Source: Craspedostauros australis (taxonomy: Eukaryota; Bacillariophyta; Bacillariophyceae; Mastogloiales; Achnanthaceae). From it: 64,000 nucleotides of DNA. This document shows positions 1 through 10,430 of this stretch, in pieces. The notes under the pieces were generated by a model. It saw only the letters and a list, made by a program, of their open reading frames with translations, did not search any database and was not told the origin of the DNA. Numbering within the stretch: position 1 is the stretch's first letter; each line of letters begins with the position of its first letter. The position numbers were made by a program, and so were the translations under genes. The stretch is taken from the NCBI GenBank assembly GCA_026770025.1, contig JAMXDE010000010.1, forward strand, positions 1,798,001 to 1,862,000. The letters are read 5' to 3'.

Positions 1-1036
1 ACGTCAACTCAGGTTGTTTGTGGATAGTGCCAGGGATGCAAAGATTGCCACCGAAGGCGATATTTTCAAAGTGCTACAAGCTGCCAACATCAAGGGGACA
101 ACAACACTTCTGTTGGATCTGAGCAGATTGGGACATGCCATCATCTGTGGTGTGGACGGAAAGGAAAAAGCATTCGCGACCAACCGAGTTTCCGTTCGCG
201 CCACCCATCAAATTGATCTGATCGATGACAAAATCCAGGTCACAGCATCATCGGGCTTGACACATCCAGAGACTATCACTCAGGGCAAGATCGACAAGTT
301 CGACATTCTCCATCTCGATGTCACTTGCAATGATGAGGACATCACCGAGGTCCCACCGGCATTCGTGATGGATCCACAGAATATCCGCGGCTCACAACCG
401 ACTGAACGACGACACACATCAACAACAAACAAGAGCACCAACAAGACCGACATGTTCAAGCGCATTCTCACTTCGCGTGTTCTGGAACCAGCAGCGGCAG
501 CAGCAGAAACGGCAAATTGTGAACGAAATGCCACAGTGGACTTCCCTCAATCCATCAGGCAGGGATGGGCGATCTGTCACCCAGACAAAGCCACCTCACG
601 AAAGAAGGATCCATCAGCATCTCCAGCAACCAAGGTACCGTCCATGTCGAAACAAGTGGCGCAGATTGTGTGCGATGCTGCGATTGCTTGCAGGAGCCCA
701 GACACGAGGAGGAGCGCTCATGTGCTTCATGAAGAGCTGATGGCCGGGCCTTTCTTGCTTGATTGGGAGCAGAGGATCAAGGTGGACATCACATACCTCA
801 AATGCTTCCTGGCAGCTCCTGACGGTCGAGCGGAGAGATACCTGGAGAACAATGGCTTCTTGGATGACGAGGAATGTGAAGAGCACCTGAACGAGATGCA
901 TGAACTGCGGATCATGGCATCCAAGGAGAACACTCAAAGCGAAGAAGCGCACGAAGAGCAGGTTCTGGATGATCGCCCATACGACGGGCAGGATGCTGAT
1001 GTGATTGCTGGCAATCTGCTGCCTTCCGATGATTGA
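1..1036 (+). CDS. Unrecognised protein, 5' end outside the window or in an upstream exon
   Basis: An open frame runs from the left edge to a TGA at 1034-1036, about 340 residues. There is no ATG near the beginning. A possible splice acceptor (CTCAG) ends at base 12, so this may be the last exon of a longer gene. I do not recognise the family. The first ~115 residues look like a compact folded domain with alternating hydrophobic strands. Residues ~130-220 are polar and low in complexity, with Thr/Ser/Lys and a short Ala run. The last ~120 residues are charged and probably helical, with an acidic Asp/Glu-rich end. No signal peptide or membrane segment can be judged because the start is missing. 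The long open frame and the folded-looking segments favour real coding, but no function can be given. Confidence 0.5.
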   Translation, partial: RQLRLFVDSARDAKIATEGDIFKVLQAANIKGTTTLLLDLSRLGHAIICGVDGKEKAFATNRVSVRATHQIDLIDDKIQVTASSGLTHPETITQGKIDKFDILHLDVTCNDEDITEVPPAFVMDPQNIRGSQPTERRHTSTTNKSTNKTDMFKRILTSRVLEPAAAAAETANCERNATVDFPQSIRQGWAICHPDKATSRKKDPSASPATKVPSMSKQVAQIVCDAAIACRSPDTRRSAHVLHEELMAGPFLLDWEQRIKVDITYLKCFLAAPDGRAERYLENNGFLDDEECEEHLNEMHELRIMASKENTQSEEAHEEQVLDDRPYDGQDADVIAGNLLPSDD

Positions 1037-1349
1037 TCCTGACGACAACCGCAAGTAAGCCAACACTACTCACATGCATTTCATTGATATAGTATTAGTC
1101 TATGTAACATTGATATCATTAACTCTCATTGTGACGATATCAACTGCAGTAGCCGCATGTCCACAGGGATTCTGAGAGGAAGTTGTTGTTGGTATGTATA
1201 GAGTGGTTCTAATATTATTGGTTGCTACGATCTTGACATGCACTATGGAACCACCATCGCCGTGCATCTACTCAATTTGCACATGTGCTTGCTATGTATG
1301 GTATGATACACGATTAGACCACGGCGTGCATCAATCCAAACCCCGTCCA
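1037..1349. other. Short intergenic gap between two converging genes
   Basis: This holds the 3' flanks of the left-edge gene (+) and the peptidase pseudogene (-). It is AT-richer than its neighbours. I see no ORF, repeat or RNA gene in it. Confidence 0.5.
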
Positions 1350-4179
1350 TTACGCGTCAGCTGAATTTTTGGCATTCTTTGACAACGTCATGAACATGAA
1401 AGCGTACGCCAGCGCAGTCATGAAGGCGTCCTGCTTTGGCGTTGCATGCAAATCGTTCCCGCCCTCCACATTCTCATCGTATTATGACAGCCATCGTTTT
1501 CCCTTAACCAGTCTCCACAGCTTCTTCACCATCTTGCGTGCATGCGCTGGGTTATCCGATCATCGTTCGTGCGAAAGCGAATAGGATTGGTAGAAAATTT
1601 GCATCCTATTTGATGTTGTGGTACGGCGAGATCTACTTCATGAACACCTCCAATCGGACGCGTCCGGATCCAAATTCGTCGCGCATATCGGTGCATCGTC
1701 CGAATGCAGATCTTTGACCGCTTGATGACATGGGTCGACTGCCCAACGCACCGCGCTGAACAGTTCAGGAGCATCACGAAAGCATCCGCGCCACCAATCC
1801 TCCGCCGGATCTGCCGTGGATGACCAATGTTTTGGCTTTTCATACTTCGACGAAATCAAATGCTCAGCAGCTGCGATGAAGTCTTCGTGTGGTTTGGTAC
1901 GCTTTTCACGCACCGCGGCCTCCAGCAAGACGATATTGCAGCAATTCAGACACATGGTTGGAGTGGAGTCCATTATTCGGGATGAGAGTGTGTGCGTATA
2001 GTACCACATAATGGGCACAGTGAGTATCATAGCATACCATACCAATCAGACAATGATTCGATTGTGAGTATGATGTGAATTGAAGCAGGAATGCGAATGG
2101 AATAGAATCAAGGAATCAATGACAAGTGTTCCCACAAGCTCTGAAAGTCGTACTCCTTCAATGCACCTGTTTTGTGCACGCTTTCCATTCCTGATTTTTG
2201 GGTCTGCTCTGCGCCGCGCACATGCCAGGTGCAAATGCGCAAGTGTACAACACGACCATACACAGCAGCAGCAACATCAACAACACTTGTCACTCACCTG
2301 ATGCCAGCCTGGACCGAATTCTCCGCCACCGCACATGTTGGTTTCCGCGCAGACGCCGCCACATTCCAACCATGCCAGACCTGTTGCAGGTTGTAATGCG
2401 GACCGACACGACCTCAAAGGCACCATAGGCGTAGAGAAAGGTGGGTCTGCTTGTTCGTGGGGACGCCTATTCGACATGATGATGTGCAGAGCATCAGTGC
2501 CGTCCTTGCTTTCTGCGATGCGTTGCATGACGTCCACACCTTTCGAATCGAATTGACTCGGTAGCGATTTGAGCTTGCTGCCAAGGTGGACCTCTGGATC
2601 AACCCGCTTCATCATCTTCTCGTCTTCGCCATCAAACACGGATGCATCGCCGAGCCACAGCGTGGTTGGTTCTGTGTAGCTGGTGGTCGTGATCCAGAAT
2701 CGATCGCTCTCATGGGGATGCGCAGATCGAACGCTGGCGGAGGCGATTTGGGGTCGCTTGTCGACTCCCACCAAACGCAGCTTGTTAGCCTCCTCCTCCA
2801 ATTGATAGAACTCCAGCTTCGATCTGACGTTACCAATGAGCAAGAGGATGAGGTGGTTCTTTGTGATGGTATAGTTTTTTCGGAGGAGGTAGTCGGAGGG
2901 TTTGAAGAGGGTATGATATATCCGATCGGCCGGTCCATACTGACGAATTTGTGCGCATTGACGTAGATGATGGATCCAGCCTTGAATTCCTTGGCACCCT
3001 CAGGTGGCCAGTTGGATTGCATAGGGATCATGAGAACGGTGCCACCGAAATCGATATCCGAATCTTCTGGTGCAAGCAACGGTTTGAAATCCGGTGGATC
3101 TCCTGTCTTGATTCTGGTATGTTGTCTGGGCGGCAGCATGTGCTTGTACTTGGCCTCCGTATCCAGAATTTGGTGATCTGGTAGGCGATGGCCCTCGTGC
3201 AGATTTTGTAGATACCCCCGCTGCGCACCCTCTGATCGTCGACGTTGGCTGAGACTGCGATGTGAGACTTTTCACCTTCGAAGACCACGAGCGCCGATGC
3301 CAGACCTGTGCCTCTCACCCACTCGCGGATCGTCCTGGGGTATCCCGCCCTCGTGAGAGACGAAGAACCAAAATCCGCCCCGACCAGGAGGATGTTCCTT
3401 GTTTTGTAGCAGGCTCTGGTTTTATCCTCTGGTATTGAGAATGGCCTGTCGGTGACGAATGCGGATTTGACGAGATCGAATTCCCTGAGGACGACGGAGT
3501 CTGTGCTGCCTCGTGACAAACTGAGCAGCGCGCGCGTGATGAGCTTGCCATCTTGCGACATGGGATCTCTGGCCCTGGGCAGCACCCAACTTCCCTTCCA
3601 TGTCCATGGCATCTTCTCCTTTCTGGCGGGGTTGTCCAGATCCAGCACCTTGATCCATTTGGGGTTGCTGGTCTGTTATGACGCCAACGTCGTTTTGCGC
3701 CAGATTCCTTTTTCGATTCTGCAGTGTTTGGAGTGTGGACAATGTCGATGTGGATGCAGGATTGTTGGTTGGAAGGATGACGCGAACAGTGAAGCAAGAC
3801 AACAGAATATGAGAATAATATGTGAGAATAGAATGCAATGTTGTTCTGTGTGTGAGGAGCGCGATGCATACCATGGAATACTTGCAGAGCTTCTTCAGCT
3901 CATTCGTGCAGTGTATTGCGCATTGCGCATTGTACGTACCTTGGAATCCTTCCACAGATTGAAGAGCATGTCATTGCCTGCTGCATCCGTCCCCATCTTG
4001 CTCACGAAGGGTATGTTGTCATCCGCCTCAAGGACGTCGACGACGCACTTGTAGGATCTGGTCTTGGACTTGGTGCGATCGCCGAGCGTGTTGAGGCACA
4101 TCTCGTTGGCCTTGGAGACGAAGCTTTTGGGGGACTTGCTGTCCACATCCTCCAATGAGGCGTAGGGATCGTTCGCCAT
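1350..4179 (-). pseudogene. Broken prolyl-oligopeptidase family (S9) serine peptidase
   Basis: The family cleaves peptides using an N-terminal beta-propeller and a C-terminal alpha/beta-hydrolase domain. Exon 1 (3940-4179) starts at an ATG and ends at a GTACGT donor. Exon 2 (2298-3672) and exon 3 (1350-1919) follow, with introns 3673-3939 and 1920-2297. Family landmarks appear in order: ALLSLSRG, REFDLV, LLVGADFGSSSLTRAGYPR, GGGEFGPGWHQ, a catalytic-serine motif GRSGGGL (about 1795-1820) and NDDR (about 1555-1570). They lie in different reading frames. Frame changes fall near 3150-3165, 2925, 2450, 2400, 2380, 1825 and 1785, with more further on. Where the family has its catalytic His (GGHG), this copy reads GGND near 1450-1465. 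No GT-AG pair removes the shifts. A pseudogene is the best reading; local sequencing indels are the alternative, but neighbouring long genes are intact. Confidence 0.75.
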
Positions 4180-4930
4180 GCTGCTTCTCTTTGCGTTGTG
4201 ATGCGCTATGATGCGTTGTGATGCGTTGGAATTGTCGCGGTCGCACAAGCAGGCATGAGTGACCGTAACGGTACAACCCACCAACTGAACACGAGCGGCG
4301 ATCGGTCAATTGATCGAAGCGATGAGAGATGCCAGTTGGGCGTGGGATGAAGCACTTCAGAAGATGAACGTGCTTGTGCATGATGCTCTTGATTGAAAAA
4401 AAGACGATGGCGAGCGAGTATGGTACTCGTGCGGTTGCCAAGGCATGCCGATGGAAATGGAAATGGCAACGGCAATGATGCGAAGCCACGCGACGCGATG
4501 TTTCCCACCAGTCAACACAGGGCCCCTTTCGTCTCTTGTGTTGACTTGTTTCTTGTCTTTGTCCAAGTCTGTCTCTTTGGATGGCTCGTGCGTTGAGATT
4601 CTCAACGAAGCCTTCACGCCAAGGCGCCAGGTTTTACTCAGCAGATTTGACGTCTGTCCGGATACCGCAATCACAATCGACAATATTGATTTAGTTTCAT
4701 TGGCGCAAAAAGCTTCAAAGGACGTTCTGGAGGATACCTCCGACGAAACAAACTGTAAAAATTGTGAAATCGAATAAAAAACGCTGGAACGGCGACCGTT
4801 GAAATGGATCGAAACAGTGCGGGAAGCAAAAAAGTGGGAGAAAAGCAAGAGTTCGCGACAAGGGCAACACCAGAGCAACGGAGGAGGTAACTGTGTGCAG
4901 ATGACGTTGTTCAGACAGAGTCATGAGGTT

Positions 4931-5002
4931 GCTCAGGGTTAGAGTTAGGGCTGGGGTTCTGGCTTGGGTTAGAGTTAGGGTTAGGGCTGGGGTTAGGGTG
5001 CC
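4931..5002 (+). repeat. Degenerate telomere-like (TTAGGG) repeats inside the sequence
   Basis: About 70 bases are made of GGGTTAG, GAGTTAGGG, GGGTTAGGG and GGGCTGGGGTT units, a worn version of the TTAGGG telomere repeat that, to my knowledge, diatoms use. The array lies more than 4.9 kb from the left edge, with a decayed gene on one side and intact genes on the other. It could be a relic of a former chromosome end or a repair insertion. Confidence 0.75.
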
Positions 5003-5494
5003 AGAGGGTCAAGACCTGGATTAGATGTGTGGGTTGGGGTTGCCACTGCCTACAGGACTGTGGCAAGGGCGCTGTCCATTTCCATCTTGGCACCAGCAAT
5101 TCACATCGTCCAATTCAGCGCTGCGCAACTTGCATCGTATGCGTCTCGTGCATTGCAGCCCGTGCATCCCCCTTGCTACCACTCTGACATAACAGACAGG
5201 AGGAAGAGGAACAAGGACCGTGCCTACCATCCTGGTTGTCGGCCCATGGCACATCGCCCCGCATCACATTACATCACAATACATCACATCACTCTCCATG
5301 CAACAACAGTTTTGTGTTCACACCAACGATTCTGTGTGAGCACAAGATAGAGTCACGCTCCGGAAATTTGAGAATCGCGAACAAGGCCCAAACGATGGAA
5401 GAAAAAAGAACGTTTTGGGACGAATGACCACTGCGACTCTATTGAAGCGCCAATGAGCACCGTAGCGTCTGTGCGTTATTCACCTAATAGGTAG

Positions 5495-5625
5495 CTTTCC
5501 CATGAGTTTTAGCCCTCCATAACTCTTAAAATATAAGGTCTTTGAGGGGTCTAAGGTGTTCAATAGAAACTTAACATTGATTTTAAGAGATATACGCAAT
5601 TTTATACCCGATCCGTGCTGCGATG
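5495..5625. other. AT-rich block of foreign composition
   Basis: About 130 bases rich in A and T stand out from the surroundings of roughly 50% GC. On the minus strand they are open as part of a frame (5480-5881) whose last ~55 residues look protein-like, but nothing was recognised. It could be a fragment of a mobile element. Confidence 0.3.
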
Positions 5626-6864
5626 CCAACTTGGGCGTAACCTTTTCGCTCACCAGGGTCTTACAGAAGCAATGACTCGGTCGTGCGGAGCATCTACAAA
5701 CAGGAACCAAAACGGCGCAGCGTTGTTGGCGACGGACGCATTGGAGAAAAGGTATCTCCACAATCAGCGAACTTTGCTGATGATGTCGTGACATGCGAGG
5801 AGGGGCATTCGCTTTGGGTTCTAATGATATTTCTTGTTGTAACCGATGATCCGATGACGTGGTGATACTCCATACACGCACCTTCTGTCACAGGAGTCAG
5901 TTACCACGACCGATGAGCGCGGTATGTGTCACATGGGACGCGTACACGACATGGATGTTCCAACAGGCATCGGAATCCGCGTTGAATCTGGAAAAGGAGA
6001 ACCTTGCGGTTCTGCGAGAGAGATATTGACGTCACCACGTTAAGATTCTACGGCGCGGTACGACATTCGTCCCAAATTCCCTCCCAACAGCACTCTTTTG
6101 GATCAAACCTCGCTTCGATTCTATTCGACGATCGCTCTTCGCCCGCATCCTGAAGAGAAGTTATGGTCTTGGTTCCGAAGGTAATCCAAGCATCGGCACC
6201 TCGAGCCTTCGCATTTCCGTTTTGTTATCGTGGCCGTTGCTGTGTGCGTGTGCTTTGAGGTGGAATGGTGGATCGGATGCGTCGCCGTTAAGTGCGCTCG
6301 ATGCGCTCTCGTGCTCCTGTGTCCGTGGCCGTTGGCGCATGGATGTACGTGACATCTCTCTTTTTCTTTTGCCCATCACGTACCGAATCTACGGTGTATC
6401 TTCGCGTGTGTGTCTGTGTGTATGCGAAGGTGTGTGGAGGCGTGTTTGTGTTTGTGTTCGTGGTTGTGGCTCTGGTTGCGCCTTGTGCATGTGAAATCGC
6501 TGCTGCGCGCTTCCGACATTGGCACCATCAGCCTCGCGAGAGGAGAGCCCAGATGGCATTTCGCCGCTCCGCACATGTCCTGTCATCGGATGGGATTATT
6601 GCTCCTTCTTACTCTCCTCTTGGTTGTCGTTGTTAATCGCTTCTTTCGCTTGGGCACCACCACAACCCATTTCGTCATCTCGTTCCACTCGACATCATAC
6701 TCATACCATCCAGACATACCATCCGCCAACTCATTGCTGGCTCCGAACAACCTCCGATCATCCATACCATCATAATCTGACCACGGGCATTTCATATCCA
6801 ACAGACAGCTTGACGGAATCGAACTACTGCCATCGTCTGCACGCCTGCAGCCGCCTCTGACCCG

Positions 6865-6912
6865 CACAACACCAATACCAGTACCAACACCAGTACCAAC
6901 ACCAATACACAC
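6865..6912 (+). repeat. ACCAAC/ACCAGT repeats just upstream of a start codon
   Basis: Hexamers of the ACCAAT, ACCAGT and ACCAAC type are repeated about six to seven times immediately before the ATG at 6919. They would lie in the 5' untranslated leader or the core promoter. Confidence 0.6.
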
Positions 6913-6918
6913 ATCACG

Positions 6919-9046
6919 ATGCCTTCCATCACATACAAGGCGTCTTCGGCATCGGCTATGCCTCCAAAGCCAGCAATGAGCATGGGCATGAACCTGAACA
7001 CGACCGGCGCTGCAGCTGACAGACGAGATGGACGCAGCAACAGCACGTCTGCTTGGGGTCATGACATCGCCGCGGATCTGGCTGCCGCGAGTACTCTCAC
7101 GCAGTTCAAGATCTTGGCGCAAAAGGAAATCACGACAACTTCCAAACCCGCCATGGGAATAACGCGATCGACGCAGTCAGCGGAGTCATCTCCACCCGCA
7201 TCTCCATCTTCCTCAGCAGCCAGCTCCGTCTCGAAGAGCAGCAGCAGCAGCACCAGGGAGGCGGGCAGCGTTGGTCGCAGAGGCATCAGCATGCTGCCCC
7301 CACCATTCGCCGCGACTCCTGGCTCCATCAAGCCCACGACATCGATTCTCAGAGCGGGGGCCGTGCGCAACATCCCTTCCACAGCCTTGCCACCACCAAT
7401 CCCTCCGCCTGCAGGCGCCCCGATCTCCAGCTTCATCCAGAAACAGCACAGGATCCATCAGCGAAAGCAAGGACGACAACGCCTGCGGCAGCTTGCCCCC
7501 TCTGCTCTCGGAGTCCCCATCATGAGGCGCGACTTGGGTACAACAGCAGCCGCAACTGCATCCACGAAGTTCTCCCGTCGAAGCCGCACGGTCAGTCTTG
7601 ACTTGCCGGTGGGAGATTTCGCCCACGACTTGGCACTCCCACCGATGCCCAAGGTGCTCAACAAGGGAAGGAAGGTGGGTCCGCTGGCCTCCACTCCGCC
7701 CTTGAGACCCATGCCTTCCCTCATCATGCCGCAACCGCTCACGCCGCTCTCCTCCGGGCGGTCTCTGCCGGTTGGCAAGTACTCCGCCATGTCTCCGCAT
7801 ATGGCGAGCGTGGCGGGCACCATCCCACCGCCCTTCTTGCTGGAGCACCACGACTGGAAGACCCACTCCAGAAGCGACGGCGAGGCATCTTCCAAGGCCC
7901 GCAGCGACGTTAGCGTCTCCAGCAAGAAGAAGGCGAAGCGGAACAAGCAGTCCGGGGCCGCCCACGACAACTCATCAGCAACCTCATCTCTCCCTTCCGC
8001 CGCTTCCACTGACGCAGGTTCGCACTCCGACCTGACCAGCGATGAAAGCTGCACGGAAGATGAGGCCGAGTCCATCACCCGTGAGCATGATGGTCGCTAC
8101 GGATTGGAGCCAGACTCCGAATCCGACGATGAGTCCATCGACAATCGCGCCTCCTCACACCTACACGGTGCAGGCAAGCACCGCAAGCGAACATCGCATG
8201 AGCAGCGCGCCAAGAAGTCCATCCGCCCGCACAAGCGCGCCAGAACGGCCTCGTTCCGCACGACGGACGATGCCTCTGCCACCCGTAACACAACAGCACC
8301 TCGCCCGGTTGCAGTCCTCAAGAGCCTCCCAACCAAGGTGAAGGCCCCGGCGACTGCAATCAGCAACAAGATCACGAAGAACAAGAAGCAGGCACAGCCA
8401 CACAAGCAGCAACAGTTGCCGGTGAAGCAAAGCAAGCCAAGACATTCCTTCGTCGGCACCAGCACCTCCGCTGAGGCCATCCGCAATGTTCTGCGCAAGG
8501 GATTCTCCTGGCGCCAATTCCCGGAGGTAAGTTCGAGGAGGACATTGTGCCCCACCCCTTTCGTGTGGCGAACCACCTAAGTCGTCCTTCAGTTGCGCAT
8601 AAAGTGCCGTTATCTATTCCTGCTGCACTCGTTGATACACCTATTGCCCCCTCTATCCCTTCTCACACCAATCGTTTATTTTGCTATGTCTCTTTCTCTT
8701 TCCTTCAAATGCAACACGGTACTTGCACACCTCGACCACCCACCTTGATTTGTCCGTGCAGCTCGAGCAGTTCTTGCGAGACAGCCGTGATGAGTACTTC
8801 GCACACTCCTCCCTGAACTACACCATGGAGCAGCGTCAATACAACAACAACCTGACTAAGCAGCTCCTCAAGATCGCCAACGATGCTGGCTACGTCTTCG
8901 AGGACTTCACCTTCGCCATGGTTCGCGACCGGATCCGATGCTACTACAAGAGCTACGTGCAGGCCATCAAGAAGCGCAAGCAGCAAACAAAGTCTGTAGC
9001 CTCTGCCATCGCCGGCCGAAGTCGCAGCGTTTCCGAGACGGCCTAG
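6919..9046 (+). CDS. Basic, disordered protein ending in a diatom-type conserved domain
   Basis: Two exons, 6919-8526 and 8762-9046, are joined across a GTAAGT...CAG intron of 235 bases in phase 0, giving about 630 residues. Residues 1-510 are low in complexity: Ser/Pro-rich, then an acidic patch (about 370-405), then Lys/Arg-rich stretches resembling nuclear localisation signals (about 345-350 and 420-445). The conserved part starts near residue 515 in exon 1 (GFSWRQFPE) and continues in exon 2 through LNYTMEQRQYNNNLT, YVFEDFTFAMVRDRIRCYYK and a basic tail. From memory, this C-terminal domain recurs in many diatom proteins and has no assigned function. The splice joins the two halves of the domain exactly, which supports the model. 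A nuclear role is inferred only from the basic composition. Confidence 0.85.
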
Positions 9047-10430
9047 AGAGGGCGCCCCCAATATCCCCGATGGACCGATTTGGCGCTTGCCTCGGTTCCT
9101 TCATTTTTGACAACGGGGAATAGCTCTCGACGCTCCTGGTGGAGTGTGAAAGGGGACACGGGCGCGACGATCCTTCCATCCACTTGTGCACGTATGCACA
9201 GACCAGTTGCATCAATGCTCATAGAGCAGGCACTGGATCCATGCCTTTCCTCCAGGTGGTGGTGGACATCATTTTTGTACGGTCGCAGGACCTGCCCATC
9301 GCGTCCGACGAGGCCTCGCGCCTCAAGTCCGACCAAGATTTTTGCTGATTGCAGAGCATAGTTCGTTCGAGAGTGATAGTTACGAAGTTTACATGAAATC
9401 ACCTCTGTCTCTATCTACTCGTATGTATTATGACCGCACAGCTGTACAAGTGCAAGTAGATGCTATCTGTGGATCGCATCTGGAATACTCTCTAGCCTGG
9501 GAACCATTTGCCCCTGCGCTGTGCCGTTCCAGGGGACTGCGTCCACAACCGAGTCCGGTCAACCCTTCCTACCTTTTTGGGAGCTATGGATAATTGGCTA
9601 AATATTCACAAACAAGAAGTTGGTAGATTTCCATGTCGAAAGTAGAGTCTGGATGTATGTCAAACTAGTCAAAGGTGTCAAGAAGTGTCTGTTCATGTAT
9701 CAAACTGCCAGAATCGTGCACAAACATACAAGTGTATGTCTGTTTGATGCAGATGAGACTCGACGAGAGTTGATACTTCCAAATCAAAGATAGACGAAGC
9801 CCCATCTCCAAGAGCAATGTTTTGTCGTGTGCTGCTCTATTCTGTCGTCTACTATATGCCGCCGATTTCGCACTCCGACGGAGGAAAAGAAACACGTTGC
9901 TGCACTCTTTGCTGTTTGTGAAGTCCCCGAGGCCCAATTGCACTCATATGGCAAACCAACAGCACCCATGTTTCTTCCATTTGCAGCGCAACAACCTCTT
10001 CATAGTCTGCCTCCCTTGGCATCCCTTGGCATCTTCCGTTCAGCAACCTGGAAGTCCCATCACTGTTAGTCGCCTTTGCCCATCAACGAGTGCCGAATCA
10101 TCGCACCATCGGCTGAATAGACAGAACGGGGCAGGTCAAAGCACTCGCAGAGTACACACTCCATTCCACGCCCAAGCTGACCGCAAATCATTCAACTCGC
10201 CAGTAAGTCAGAATGCGAGTTGCGCCGCAAGCATGGGACAAGTCTGGACTGCCCAACTCGCAGTGTCAAGTAAAGTATAATATGGTACAAGTACGCTTCT
10301 TATCGTTTTATCATCCACATCACTATCTCGATCGTTGCAGGTCTCCTCCTGACATGCATGCATCGAAACTGCAAGGAACAAAAGTGCGGCAACCTAACGC
10401 ACCGATGACAACCGATCGAGCGACATCAAA
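9047..10430. other. Gap between converging genes
   Basis: This holds the 3' flanks of the 6919 gene (+) and the myosin gene (-). Several short ORFs occur on both strands, but none resembles a protein family or keeps coding-like composition. No RNA gene or repeat was seen. Confidence 0.5.

Larger units (their letters stand above)
4180..6918. other. Gene-poor region between divergent genes
   Basis: This 2.7 kb contains no convincing gene. It holds telomere-like repeats (4931-5002), an AT-rich block (about 5495-5625), GT-rich DNA near 6400-6480 and, at the right end, the ACCAAC/ACCAGT repeats in the presumed leader of the next gene. Promoters of the peptidase pseudogene (-) and of the 6919 gene (+) must lie here, but no core element is obvious. 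Confidence 0.5.
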
